A stretch of 64,000 nucleotides of DNA from the NCBI RefSeq assembly GCF_014284255.1, contig NZ_JACOFV010000002.1:310001-374000 (forward strand), given 5' to 3'. How positions within the stretch are numbered: the stretch's first letter is position 1; each line of letters begins with the position of its first letter. A program made the position numbers and the translations under genes. The notes below the pieces were generated by a model. The model was not told the DNA's origin and did not search any database. It saw only the letters and a program-made list of their open reading frames with translations. The DNA comes from Cognatundibacterium jejuense (GTDB taxonomy: Bacteria > Pseudomonadota > Gammaproteobacteria > Burkholderiales > Burkholderiaceae_D). This document shows positions 8,128 through 17,068 of the stretch, piece by piece.

Positions 8128-10116
8128 GTGTCTTCTACTATCAATATCAAGATGCCTGTAAAAAAAAGCTTATTTGTAATCACGATGTTAGCAGGTCTGA
8201 CTGCATTTTCTACTCTATCTGCATCAGCGGCTAGCCTGAATTTCGTCAACGATGATGACCGCTTCATGGCGCTGCGCGATGCGGCATTTCATGACGACCC
8301 TGTCAAAGCCGATCTCCACGCAGCTGCACTGACGCAATATGAGATTCACTCCTACGTTGATTATTACCGTATCAGGGCGCATCTTTCCAGAGCATCCAAT
8401 ACCGAGATTTCCGACTTTATTAACAAATACGAAGGCAGCGCGATTGCTGATCGTATGCGTAACGACTGGCTAAGCTTGCTGGGCAAACGAGGAAATTGGG
8501 ATCTGTTTGACCAGCAATATCCTTTGTTTGTCGTCGCCGATGATAATCAGTTGCGTTGCTACGCCGTGTTGTCCAAAGCGATTAAAGGGCAAAAAGTCGA
8601 CAATGAAGCCAAAAATTTACTCAATGCCCCACGTGACTACGGGGATGGCTGCTATAACCTGGTCAGCTATCTGACAGATAACGGTCAATTCACACAGGCT
8701 GATCTTTGGACGCAAATGCGCATGGCTGCCGAAAACGGCGCCCAGCCATTAGCACAGCGCTTAGGCAAACTACTGGACTTACCTGATAAAAAAGTCAGCC
8801 AGATATTTGATAAGCCAGAAAAATTGTTCAAACAAGGTCCGGAAAATAATAAATCCAGCCGCGAACTATTTGTGCTTGCCTTAGGCCGCATCGCCAAAAA
8901 TGATCCATCGGGCGCAGCGGAATTATTATCGCGTTTTAGCAGCAAACTCAGTGATGCACAACGCAGCAATGCATGGGCACAAATCGCCTTGCAATCAGCC
9001 TTAAAGTTAGAACCTGAAGCCCTCGCCTACTGGGTCAGAGCTGATGGCGCGACGTTTTCTAATGAAGCCTACCAATGGCGCGTGCGCACTGCACTGCGCG
9101 AAGGTGACTGGAAGCTGGTCAAGAGTGCCATCAATGCTATGCCGCCAAATTTAAAAAGCGATCCTGCATGGGTCTATTGGTTAGGTCGCGCCTTAAAAGC
9201 AGAAGGTAAAAATGATGAAGCGCGTCAGATTTTTTCCAGCATTGCAGATCAGATACATTTTTACGGCCAATTGTCTTTAGAAGAAAATGGCCAAAAAATT
9301 GGCGTACCAATTACCATCAGACCCATTAGTGCGGAAGAGCTCGCACCGATGGAAAGAAATCCTCATCTGCAACACGCATTGAAGTTCTATTCCATGAATT
9401 TGCGTACCGAAGGAACCCGCGAATGGAATTGGGAGTTACGCAAATTCAATGAGCGTCAACATCTGGCAGCAGCAGAATTAGCCCGTAAAAATAATTTGCT
9501 CGATCGCATGGTCAACACCTCAGACCGAACCAGAGGGGAAGTCGATTTCAACCAGCGTTATCCAACCCCGTTTAACGAAAGTATGTACAAAACGACACAA
9601 ACACTCGGTCTGGATATGGCTTGGGTGTATGGTTTGATACGGCAGGAATCGCGTTTCATTATGTCAGCCAAATCCCATGTTGGCGCATCCGGTCTAATGC
9701 AAATCATGCCTTCAACAGCACGCTATGTGGCGAAAAAAATGGGCTTAGGAGACTTTGTTCCGGCACAGGTCAATGACGTTGATACGAATATTGTACTTGG
9801 TACCAATTACCTGAACATGGTGCTCACTGACTTAGGTGGTTCGCAAGCACTGGCATCTGCCGCCTACAATGCGGGGCCAGGTCGACCACGTGCATGGCGC
9901 GCCAAACTCAGCCGCCCTGTCGAGGGGGCAATTTTTACCGAAACGATACCGTTCAATGAAACGCGTGGTTACGTCAAAAACGTGTTATCCAACGCGACGT
10001 ATTACGCAGCACTGTTTGAAAAAAAACCGCAATCGCTCAAAGCCCGACTGGGAGTTGTAGTGCCGAAAGGCATGTCTGCCAGCGATGCCGATTTACCTGA
10101 CGAGTCAAAACAATAA
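8128..10116 (+). CDS. Soluble-type lytic murein transglycosylase (Slt family)
   Basis: Cleaves peptidoglycan glycan strands to 1,6-anhydro products in the periplasm. After a signal peptide (LTAFSTLSASA) comes a long alpha-helical superhelical domain and then the SLT catalytic domain near the C-terminus. The catalytic Glu is in GLIRQESRF (codon at 9646), followed by GASGLMQIMPSTAR and SAAYNAGPGR, the family signature. Start: the GTG at 8128 has AGGGAA nine nt upstream; an ATG at 8152 (MPVKKSLF) is the alternative. The last base overlaps the start of the next gene, so the two are coupled. Confidence 0.92.
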   Translation: MSSTINIKMPVKKSLFVITMLAGLTAFSTLSASAASLNFVNDDDRFMALRDAAFHDDPVKADLHAAALTQYEIHSYVDYYRIRAHLSRASNTEISDFINKYEGSAIADRMRNDWLSLLGKRGNWDLFDQQYPLFVVADDNQLRCYAVLSKAIKGQKVDNEAKNLLNAPRDYGDGCYNLVSYLTDNGQFTQADLWTQMRMAAENGAQPLAQRLGKLLDLPDKKVSQIFDKPEKLFKQGPENNKSSRELFVLALGRIAKNDPSGAAELLSRFSSKLSDAQRSNAWAQIALQSALKLEPEALAYWVRADGATFSNEAYQWRVRTALREGDWKLVKSAINAMPPNLKSDPAWVYWLGRALKAEGKNDEARQIFSSIADQIHFYGQLSLEENGQKIGVPITIRPISAEELAPMERNPHLQHALKFYSMNLRTEGTREWNWELRKFNERQHLAAAELARKNNLLDRMVNTSDRTRGEVDFNQRYPTPFNESMYKTTQTLGLDMAWVYGLIRQESRFIMSAKSHVGASGLMQIMPSTARYVAKKMGLGDFVPAQVNDVDTNIVLGTNYLNMVLTDLGGSQALASAAYNAGPGRPRAWRAKLSRPVEGAIFTETIPFNETRGYVKNVLSNATYYAALFEKKPQSLKARLGVVVPKGMSASDADLPDESKQ

Positions 10117-10829
10117 TGCAAGATACAGAAATCCATCCAGCGCTGGCTCAGATCATGAATGAACATCGGGCACGCATGTTGCTCGTGATTGGCAATAAAA
10201 ACTACTCCTCATGGTCGATGAGACCTTGGGTATTGATGAAAGCGTTTGGCATTCCATTTGAAGAAATTCGTATATTGCTCGGGCAACCCGACACCACATC
10301 GCGCATTGCGGAATATTCAACAGCGGGTAAGGTTCCGGTACTCGTCGCTAACGACATTACGGTCTGGGATTCACTTGCTATTTGTGAATTTTTGGCCGAT
10401 CAGTTTTCTATTTTAAATTTATGGCCGGAAGATGTTGCCGCCCGAGCACATGCCCGCAGCATTTGCGCAGAAATGCATGCAGGCTTTTCATCATTGCGCT
10501 TTGATATGCCAATGAATATACGTGCATCTTTGCCCGGTAAAGGCCGAACACTGGGTGCGCAAGCTGACATTGGACGTATTTGCGAAATCTGGGAAGATTG
10601 CTTTTCCCGCTATGGTGCTACCGAATATTTATTTGGATCCTTCTCGATTGCAGATGCTTATTTCGCACCGGTTGTGATGCGCTTCCGTACCTATGGTGTG
10701 TCTCTGGCTCCCGCATTGCAAGCTTATGCAGACCGCATTGCGATTCATCCGGCGGTATTGCAATGGATGCGTGAGGCGAATGCAGAAACTGAAACCATGG
10801 CATGGCATGACGCTCGTTCAGAAAAGTAA
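10116..10829 (+). CDS. Glutathione S-transferase family protein
   Basis: A 237-residue GST-fold protein. The N-terminal thioredoxin-like domain contains GNKNYSSWSMRPWVLMKAFGIPFEE and the cis-proline region GKVPVLVANDITVWDSLAICEFLAD; the helical C-terminal domain includes FSIADAYFAPVVMRF. The serine-rich motif resembles YfcF/zeta-like GSTs, but the substrate is unknown. Stop and start overlap with the upstream transglycosylase (TAATG), and cca follows 2 nt downstream, so slt-gst-cca is one transcription unit. Confidence 0.88.
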   Translation: MQDTEIHPALAQIMNEHRARMLLVIGNKNYSSWSMRPWVLMKAFGIPFEEIRILLGQPDTTSRIAEYSTAGKVPVLVANDITVWDSLAICEFLADQFSILNLWPEDVAARAHARSICAEMHAGFSSLRFDMPMNIRASLPGKGRTLGAQADIGRICEIWEDCFSRYGATEYLFGSFSIADAYFAPVVMRFRTYGVSLAPALQAYADRIAIHPAVLQWMREANAETETMAWHDARSEK

Positions 10830-10831
10830 TC

Positions 10832-12061
10832 ATGAAACAAACCTATATTGTCGGCGGTGCAGTTCGTGATGCACTGCTGGGCTTACCAGTACAAGATCGC
10901 GACTACGTCGTCGTTGGCAGCACACCAGAACAAATGCTGGCAGAAGGATTTCGTCCTGTAGGTAAAGATTTTCCGGTTTTTTTGCATCCCAAAACCAACT
11001 CAGAATATGCCCTCGCCCGTACCGAACGCAAAACTGCGGCAGGCTACAAAGGCTTTGTGTTTCATACGGACGAACACGTCACTTTAGAACAAGACCTCAT
11101 CCGCCGTGATTTAACGATCAATGCCATGGCACAAGACGAAGCGGGCTTGATTCATGATCCTTTTGGTGGTCAACGCGATTTGCAACAACGCGTATTTCGC
11201 CATGTCTCGGATGCCTTTGAAGAAGACCCAGTTCGCATCCTACGTCTGGCCAGATTTGCGGCACGTTTTTCCGTCGCACCCCATGATTTTTCGGTCGCAC
11301 CGGAAACCATGGCGCTAATGAAAAAAATGGTTGATGCTGGTGAAGTTGATGCCTTGGTTCCTGAACGCGTCTGGCAAGAATTAGCACGCGGTTTAATGGA
11401 AGTGAAACCTTCACGGATGTTCGAGATATTACGTGCTTGTGGAGCACTCCAACGATTGTTGCCAGAACTAGATGCACTCTGGGGTGTACCGCAACCTGAA
11501 AAATATCATCCAGAGATTGATACTGGCGTCCATATTATGTTGGTCATCGACTATGCGGCAGCACAAGGCTATTCGCTGCCGATACGGTTTGCAGCGCTTT
11601 TGCATGATCTGGGCAAAGGCACGACACCGCCAGAACTCTGGCCACGTCACCACGGCCACGAAGAACGCAGTGCCAAACTGGTCGATATCGTGTGCCAACG
11701 CTTAAAAGTACCCTCTGACTGCCGTGATCTTGCCTATATGACAGCGCGTGACCATGGCAATGTAGGGCGCGCCTTGGAAATGCGACCAGCAACAATCGTT
11801 GACATGTTCATGCGTAATGATGCCTTCCGTAAACCTCAGCGCTTTATTGACATGTTGCGTGCAGCAGAATGCGATTGTTTCGGGCGCAGCGGTTTAGAAA
11901 ATATCGATTTTCCACAACCGGCGTTCTTAGAAGCAGCCTTGCATGCAGCGCAACAAGTGAATGGGGGTGAGATCGCGCACCAGTGCGCAGATCATCCACA
12001 ACGCATACCAGAAGCCATACGCGAAGCAAGAATTTCTGCGGTGCAGCAATTTAAAAAGTAG
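10832..12061 (+). CDS. cca: Multifunctional CCA-adding tRNA nucleotidyltransferase
   Basis: Adds or repairs the 3' CCA end of tRNAs. The class II nucleotidyltransferase head has GGAVRDALLG and DRDYVVVG (metal-binding Asp pair); the neck follows with RRDLTINAMA and EEDPVRILRLARFAARF. The C-terminal part has an HD phosphohydrolase domain (ALLHDLGKG, then RHHGHEERS), typical of the proteobacterial bifunctional enzyme. Length 409 residues is close to the E. coli protein. Confidence 0.96.
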   Translation: MKQTYIVGGAVRDALLGLPVQDRDYVVVGSTPEQMLAEGFRPVGKDFPVFLHPKTNSEYALARTERKTAAGYKGFVFHTDEHVTLEQDLIRRDLTINAMAQDEAGLIHDPFGGQRDLQQRVFRHVSDAFEEDPVRILRLARFAARFSVAPHDFSVAPETMALMKKMVDAGEVDALVPERVWQELARGLMEVKPSRMFEILRACGALQRLLPELDALWGVPQPEKYHPEIDTGVHIMLVIDYAAAQGYSLPIRFAALLHDLGKGTTPPELWPRHHGHEERSAKLVDIVCQRLKVPSDCRDLAYMTARDHGNVGRALEMRPATIVDMFMRNDAFRKPQRFIDMLRAAECDCFGRSGLENIDFPQPAFLEAALHAAQQVNGGEIAHQCADHPQRIPEAIREARISAVQQFKK

Positions 12062-12160
12062 ATGATTTCTTCGTATTTGAAGGGTTTTCTGGAATAATCG
12101 GTAGGGATCGCCTACAATACTTTGTGCGCTGCACCAATTCATCTGCAGCAAGGAGCCATT

Positions 12161-12829
12161 ATGAATCCTACCGATATATTTCCCGTCAACTCTAATCATT
12201 TGGGTAATCACTCAAAACCCACCATTTATGTTAAAGAGCTATCAGAAAAGGATAGACACCGCATACTCCGGCATTTTCTTGCACTGGAAGAAAGTGATCG
12301 TTTATTGCGTTTTGGCACCTATTTACCAGATGCAATGGTCGAGAAATATGTGGAAGGGCTCGATTTTTCGCGCGACAAGGTATTTGGCGTGATGAGTCAT
12401 CATTTCAGATTGGTCGGTGTTGGTCACCTGGCATTTGCGCCACGCAGCGAAAAAGACGAAGCCACTAACAAAGATACGGTCGCAGAATTCGGTGTTTCTG
12501 TTTCTAAAACCGCACGCGGTAAAGGGGTAGGCGCCAAATTGTTTGAACGCGGCGCGATCCACTGCCGTAACGCCGATGTGGACACACTCTACATGCATTG
12601 CCTTTCATCGAATCAAACCATGATCCATATCGCAAAAAAAGCTGGTATGGAAATTCACCGAGAATACGGGGAGGCAGATGCTTATCTGAAACTCTTACCC
12701 GCAGACGCTGTGAGCGTGTTGCGTGAAGCAGTACAAGAGCAAGTTGCCGCCATTGATTACACCATCAAAGCCAATGCTCGTGCAGCAGTTAAATGGATCA
12801 GACATTTGCCGGGGTTGAAGGAAAAATAA
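12161..12829 (+). CDS. GNAT-family acetyltransferase-like protein
   Basis: A 222-residue protein with a GNAT N-acetyltransferase fold in its centre: VGHLAFAP, then AEFGVSVSKTARGKGVGAKLFERGA, where RGKGVGAKL is the acetyl-CoA loop (motif A), and MHCLSSNQTMIHIAKKAGM. The open frame starts earlier, but the ATG at 12161 has AGGAG seven nt upstream and decides the start. Substrate unknown. It follows cca by 99 nt with its own leader. Confidence 0.85.
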   Translation: MNPTDIFPVNSNHLGNHSKPTIYVKELSEKDRHRILRHFLALEESDRLLRFGTYLPDAMVEKYVEGLDFSRDKVFGVMSHHFRLVGVGHLAFAPRSEKDEATNKDTVAEFGVSVSKTARGKGVGAKLFERGAIHCRNADVDTLYMHCLSSNQTMIHIAKKAGMEIHREYGEADAYLKLLPADAVSVLREAVQEQVAAIDYTIKANARAAVKWIRHLPGLKEK

Positions 12830-12924
12830 GTCTCGCAGGCAGGTGCAAGCAGCGCTGCTCTAAGGGGCGGACAACATTGGCGGATTGAATCTGCAGTACT
12901 GAATTGATGATCTCAACCTAAACC

Positions 12925-13428
12925 TCAGCCCGCGCCCAACACTGGCAACGCTGTTGTCTCTTTTATCTGTTGCAAAGCAAAGCTCGATTTCACATCCAGC
13001 ACCGCTGGATGACGCAGCAAGGTTTCCATCATAAAACGCGAAAAATGGTTCATGTCCTCGACATGCACGCGCAATAAATAATCCATTTCGCCCGTCATGG
13101 CATAACAAGCCACCACTTCCGGCCATTGCGCAACCGAAGCGGAAAAATCATCACGTGGCGAGCGTGATGCGCCCTTACCCGGGTGATCGCTGTGCTTCTC
13201 CAAACGTACGTTGACATAGGCCAGCAAACCTAAACCAATTTTTGCGGGCTCCAACAAAGCAACGTATTTGCGTATCACGCCGCTTTCTTCGAGACGCTTA
13301 ATGCGACGCAGGCATGGCGACGGGGAAAGATTAATACGTTCCGCCACTTCCTGATTCGTCAGTTGTCCGTCAGCTTGCAGAATAGCAAGAATTTTACGGT
13401 CGATTTTATCGAGCACAATCTCAGTCAT
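12925..13428 (-). CDS. Lrp/AsnC-family transcriptional regulator
   Basis: A 167-residue Lrp-type regulator. The N-terminal helix-turn-helix is DRKILAILQADGQLTNQEVAERINLSPSPCLRRI, and the C-terminal RAM ligand-binding domain has VACYAMTGEMDYLLRVHVEDM. It is divergent from hppD, and phhA follows, so it probably senses an amino acid and controls aromatic amino-acid catabolism (inference). The insert HSDHPGKGASRSPRDDF between beta strands in the RAM domain is somewhat longer than in ordinary Lrp. A 13-nt palindrome lies just upstream and may be its own operator. Confidence 0.92.
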   Translation of the reverse strand: MTEIVLDKIDRKILAILQADGQLTNQEVAERINLSPSPCLRRIKRLEESGVIRKYVALLEPAKIGLGLLAYVNVRLEKHSDHPGKGASRSPRDDFSASVAQWPEVVACYAMTGEMDYLLRVHVEDMNHFSRFMMETLLRHPAVLDVKSSFALQQIKETTALPVLGAG

Positions 13429-13454
13429 AAAATGCCATGTAATGATAAATTAAA

Positions 13455-13467
13455 GCAATATTATTGC
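13455..13467. promoter_or_regulatory. Palindrome, possible Lrp-type operator
   Basis: GCAATATTATTGC is a perfect palindrome about a single central base, 26 nt upstream of the Lrp-type start codon in AT-rich sequence. Size and symmetry fit AsnC/Lrp-family sites. Its role is inferred from position. Confidence 0.45.
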
Positions 13468-13638
13468 GCATATTTAAAAATCTTTGGGTTATTTTGAAAT
13501 TTTATGGCGCGTTTGTCGGACTATACTGATAGCTTGATCTACGTCAAAGCACTGGTATTTAAACAGCATGGCGTAGCGAGTGATAATGCTTTCCGATCAC
13601 AGCTTGCAGTTGATCTGAATGACGAAAACTCGACAATA

Positions 13639-13676
13639 TTGACTTACGTTGACACCTTTAGTTGACACCTTATAAC
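13639..13676 (+). promoter_or_regulatory. hppD promoter region with repeated TTGAC boxes
   Basis: TTGACA (13649-13654), a 16-bp spacer and TATAAC (13671-13676) resemble a sigma-70 promoter. Related boxes start at 13639 (TTGACT) and 13662 (TTGACA), the last two inside a direct repeat GTTGACACCTT. Because the -10 lies only 10 nt before the ATG, transcription from it would give a near-leaderless mRNA; the boxes may instead be regulator sites. Confidence 0.4.
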
Positions 13677-13686
13677 GGAGACCAGC

Positions 13687-14802
13687 ATGACATTCCAGAC
13701 TTGGGAAAACCCAATGGGTACCGATGGCTTTGAGTTTATCGAATATGCCGCACCAGATCCAAAAGCACTCGGCGACTTGTTCGTCACGATGGGCTTTACC
13801 GCGATTGCTAAACATCGCACCAAGGATGTCACTTTGTACCGTCAAGGCGATGTCAACTTCATCATCAATGCTGAACCAGATTCTTTCGCACAAAAATTTG
13901 CCCGCAAGCACGGTCCATCCGTATGCGCATTTGCGTTCCGCGTGAAAGATGCAAACGCAGCCTACAAACGCGCTTTGGACTTAGGTGCATGGGGCTTTGA
14001 TAATAAAACTGGCCCAATGGAATTGAATATTCCAGCAATCAAGGGTATCGGCGATTCTTTAATTTATTTCGTTGACCGCTGGCACGGTAAAGACGGCGCA
14101 GAAGCCGGCGCGATCGGCAATATCAGCATTTACGACGCCGACTTCGTGGCATTGCCAGGTGTGCCTTCCAACCCGGTTGGCAATGGGCTGACTTACATCG
14201 ATCATCTGACACACAATGTACATCGTGGTCGCATGAAAGAATGGGCAGATTTCTATGAAACACTGTTCAACTTCCGTGAAATCCGTTACTTCGATATCGC
14301 TGGCAAACACACTGGCCTGAAATCGAAAGCGATGACTTCCCCATGCGGCAAGATTCGCATTCCTATCAATGAATCGTCAGATGACAAATCTCAGATCGCT
14401 GAATACCTCGATCTGTACCACGGTGAAGGCGTACAGCACATCGCGATGGGTACCGACAATGTCTACAAAACAGTCGGCGACATGAAAGCGGCTGGCGTGG
14501 TGTTCCAGGACACCATCGACACGTATTACGATCTGGTTGATCGTCGTTTGCCAGGTCACGGTGAAAACCTCGAAGAACTGCGCAAACTGCGCATTCTGGT
14601 GGATGGTAAGAGCACAGAAACATCACGTGAATTGTTATTGCAAATTTTCACGACGACAGTCATTGGCCCTATCTTCTTTGAAATCATTCAGCGTAAAGGC
14701 GATCAAGGTTTTGGTGAAGGTAACTTCCGCGCCTTGTTCGAATCGATTGAACTGGATCAAATTCGCCGCGGTGTGTTGAAAGATGACAAGGCTCCTGCCT
14801 GA
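13687..14802 (+). CDS. hppD: 4-hydroxyphenylpyruvate dioxygenase
   Basis: HPPD converts 4-hydroxyphenylpyruvate to homogentisate in tyrosine breakdown, using non-heme iron. The 371-residue protein has two vicinal-oxygen-chelate domains. The three iron ligands of the C-terminal domain are all present: His173 in IDHLTHNV, His251 in GVQHIAMGT and Glu352 in ALFESIELDQ. The C-terminal IFFEIIQRKGDQGFGEGNFRALFESIE is highly characteristic. An SD (CGGAGA) precedes the ATG. phhA follows downstream after a terminator; homogentisate dioxygenase genes are not in the window. Confidence 0.96.
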   Translation: MTFQTWENPMGTDGFEFIEYAAPDPKALGDLFVTMGFTAIAKHRTKDVTLYRQGDVNFIINAEPDSFAQKFARKHGPSVCAFAFRVKDANAAYKRALDLGAWGFDNKTGPMELNIPAIKGIGDSLIYFVDRWHGKDGAEAGAIGNISIYDADFVALPGVPSNPVGNGLTYIDHLTHNVHRGRMKEWADFYETLFNFREIRYFDIAGKHTGLKSKAMTSPCGKIRIPINESSDDKSQIAEYLDLYHGEGVQHIAMGTDNVYKTVGDMKAAGVVFQDTIDTYYDLVDRRLPGHGENLEELRKLRILVDGKSTETSRELLLQIFTTTVIGPIFFEIIQRKGDQGFGEGNFRALFESIELDQIRRGVLKDDKAPA

Positions 14803-14840
14803 TTATCCTGCAACACGCGATTTAATATGAGACAACGACA

Positions 14841-14874
14841 AAAGGCTGACACTTCAATATGTCAGCCTTTTGTC
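14841..14874 (+). terminator. hppD terminator
   Basis: A perfect 10-bp stem AAAGGCTGAC/GTCAGCCTTT (14841-14850, 14861-14870) with a short T tract. It separates hppD from phhA, which therefore needs read-through or its own promoter. Confidence 0.8.
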
Positions 14875-14893
14875 CTTAAAAAGAAAATATAAA

Positions 14894-15787
14894 ATGGATA
14901 CGACAACTCTTGATACCACCGTCTCGAATGCAGATTTTCTGGCCACTGTCGCCACCAAATCTGACGGTGCAGCACTGCGCGGCGATTACACGCACGCGGA
15001 TGAACACTACGTCGTTCAACAAAACTGGGCAGCGTATACCGAAGAAGAACATGAACTCTGGCGCAAGCTATATCAGCGTCAGATGAGCTTGCTTCCAGGT
15101 CGTGCTTGTGATGAATTTATTGAAGCACTGCTGCAAATGAACGCTGCCAACGGTATTCCGGAATTTGAAAAAACCTCGAAAGAACTGTATGCCGCAACGG
15201 GCTGGACTATCGTTGCCGTGCCTGGTTTGATTCCGGAATTGACGTTCTTTGAGCATCTGGCAAATCGGCGCTTCCCGGTCACGGTCTGGTTGCGCAAACC
15301 AGAAGAATTTAATTACATCGTTGAACCTGACGTGTTTCACGATTTCTTTGGTCATGTACCGATGCTGTTCAATCCAGTGTTTGCCGATTACATGCAGTTG
15401 TATGGCAAAGGTGGCTTGAAAGCGATGAAACTGGGTGGGCTTGATCAACTCGCGCGTTTGTATTGGTACACCGTCGAATTTGGTCTGATCAATACCAAAG
15501 ATGGCATGCGAATTTATGGCGCTGGTATTTTATCCTCCGGCGGCGAAGTCGAATTCTGTCTGACACCTGGCACCACATCACGCCATATCCATCTGGACAT
15601 CGAGCGTTGCCTCAATACCTTGTACAAAATCGACAGCTATCAAGAAACCTATTTTGTCATCGACAGCTTCCAGGAATTGTTTGATGGTACGGCACCCGAT
15701 TTCAAACCGTATTACGACAAACTCAAGCTGGGCGAAGCATTCCCTGCCAACAGTTTATTACCTGGCGAAGTAGAACTTTTGCCGTAA
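14894..15787 (+). CDS. phhA: Phenylalanine 4-monooxygenase
   Basis: Hydroxylates phenylalanine to tyrosine with tetrahydropterin and iron. The catalytic core of the aromatic amino-acid hydroxylase family is clear. The iron-binding DVFHDFFGHVPML supplies two His ligands, and the Glu ligand lies in YWYTVEFGL. GIPEFEKTSKELYAATGW and PEEFNYIVEPD are also typical. The frame opens at a TTG inside the upstream terminator; the ATG at 14894 (297 residues, MDTTTLDTT) is more plausible. With hppD it forms the start of the Phe/Tyr degradation route. Confidence 0.95.
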   Translation: MDTTTLDTTVSNADFLATVATKSDGAALRGDYTHADEHYVVQQNWAAYTEEEHELWRKLYQRQMSLLPGRACDEFIEALLQMNAANGIPEFEKTSKELYAATGWTIVAVPGLIPELTFFEHLANRRFPVTVWLRKPEEFNYIVEPDVFHDFFGHVPMLFNPVFADYMQLYGKGGLKAMKLGGLDQLARLYWYTVEFGLINTKDGMRIYGAGILSSGGEVEFCLTPGTTSRHIHLDIERCLNTLYKIDSYQETYFVIDSFQELFDGTAPDFKPYYDKLKLGEAFPANSLLPGEVELLP

Positions 15788-15818
15788 GCCTTCTTTACCA
15801 TACTCCCTGCTAGTATAT

Positions 15819-15860
15819 AAAAAACGTCCAAATATCACGTTGATATCTGGACGTTTTTTT
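15819..15860. terminator. Bidirectional terminator between phhA and DUF2087 gene
   Basis: AAAACGTCCA/TGGACGTTTT stem (15819-15830 with 15848-15859) with an inner GATATCA-like stem; A and T tracts flank both sides, so it can stop phhA (+) and the converging minus-strand gene. Confidence 0.85.
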
Positions 15861-15892
15861 CAATTTTATAAGGGAGTATATCTGATTACGTG

Positions 15893-16738
15893 CTATTGAA
15901 CTGATATTGGAATCGCAGTCTGACGCCAATACACAGCATCCTCTCGCACCATCAAACCATTGATGATCATTTCACGCCGCAAAGTCGCATAATCTTCATG
16001 AAAGCCCAAAAAGAAGCGATTAATTTCCGGTTCAGAATATTTTTTTGCGACATCCAGCTGATTAACCAACCACTGCAAAATCACCAGACGCTTTTTCCGT
16101 TGCTCAGGAATTTTAAGCAAACGCCCGTTCTGTATAAACGTCTTCAACACACGCTGCGCCTCCGCCTCGGTTGATTGCAAATCCAAGGCACTTTGTTGCA
16201 CATCCCAAACTCTTTCAAAACGTTCAATGCGGCTTGCTTGCATACGCTGTTGTGCCAGACGCAACCAGCTAGCTGATGCATAACCAGCCACCAGATCGTT
16301 AGCAATCTGCGCCCATACAGGTGCATCAGGAGCTATCCCCAAAGCACTGATGTAATCGGCACTGACCACCAAATATTGATATCGATACGGGAGCAAATAC
16401 TCCTGCGGTTTTGCTTCTAGCTGTGCGAGAGCCTCAGCGTAATTTGCAAACCAATGATTGGTATAACCGCTGACTTCTGCACCATGCCAGAAATCACCCA
16501 TATCGGTGTTCGCAACCGAGTTACCACCTAAAACCTCGCGCGCATGTTCCCAGTGCTGAAAGCCACAATCCGCCGCTGCCAGATTCAGACAATGGCGCAA
16601 CTGCCATTGTTCAGGTATCTCCCAACGCTGCTTGCGGCTCAAAATAAGCGCACGTTTGCTGGCCGCATTGTTGCTACTTTCCAGCAGCTTAAGTAACAAC
16701 CGGGCACGAGTTTTTATTTCATTCGTCAAGGCATTCAT
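15893..16738 (-). CDS. DUF2087-domain protein of unknown function
   Basis: A 281-residue cytoplasmic protein. The C-terminal segment (KKRLVILQWLVNQL, then EPEINRFFLGFHEDYATLRREMI and LMVREDAVYWR) matches the DUF2087 winged-helix-like domain known from some regulators. An N-terminal helical segment (LNLAAADCGFQHWEHAREVL) resembles a short motif found in glyoxalase-related proteins. The frame starts upstream at TTG, but the ATG at 16738 has GGGAG at proper spacing. A good sigma-70 promoter lies about 260 nt upstream, giving a long leader. Function is not known; a DNA- or RNA-binding role is possible. Confidence 0.75.
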   Translation of the reverse strand: MNALTNEIKTRARLLLKLLESSNNAASKRALILSRKQRWEIPEQWQLRHCLNLAAADCGFQHWEHAREVLGGNSVANTDMGDFWHGAEVSGYTNHWFANYAEALAQLEAKPQEYLLPYRYQYLVVSADYISALGIAPDAPVWAQIANDLVAGYASASWLRLAQQRMQASRIERFERVWDVQQSALDLQSTEAEAQRVLKTFIQNGRLLKIPEQRKKRLVILQWLVNQLDVAKKYSEPEINRFFLGFHEDYATLRREMIINGLMVREDAVYWRQTAIPISVQ

Positions 16739-17068
16739 TGCTGATCTCCCGAGCTCATAGCGAAGAGATGAAATGAGGCCGATAAAAATTCCAGATTTTT
16801 TTGAGGTGTACGAGAGATAGGAAATGGTCGAACGGTACAACAAGACTTAAACATGACAGGCTCCAATTCGCTTATCGACGACCCGCTGACGTCAAACGAA
16901 AATGGCAATATCACATTAATAAAGTGAAAGAGCTGTGTGATTTAGCAGGGTGAGAGCCTCTTGAGCGGGCAGGCGCCCCTTTGCACCTGTGTGGTGATTG
17001 TAGGGGCGTTTATGTTAACTTGTCAACGCGCAGATTCCCGCCATAGCAGGAGCGAATATGACTGGATA
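16739..17068 (-). other. Long leader of the DUF2087 gene
   Basis: No gene is seen. On the minus strand it holds a strong promoter (16997-17026), then about 250 nt of untranslated leader before the ATG at 16738. A stem CGCCCCT/AGGGGCG with an inner CACC/GGTG (about 16974-17009) overlaps the promoter's -10. No known riboswitch class was recognised. Confidence 0.5.
16997..17026 (-). promoter_or_regulatory. Sigma-70 promoter of DUF2087 gene
   Basis: Minus strand: TTGACA (17026-17021), 18-bp spacer, TACAAT (17002-16997). It is one of the best consensus promoters in the window and points at the DUF2087 gene. Confidence 0.7.
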
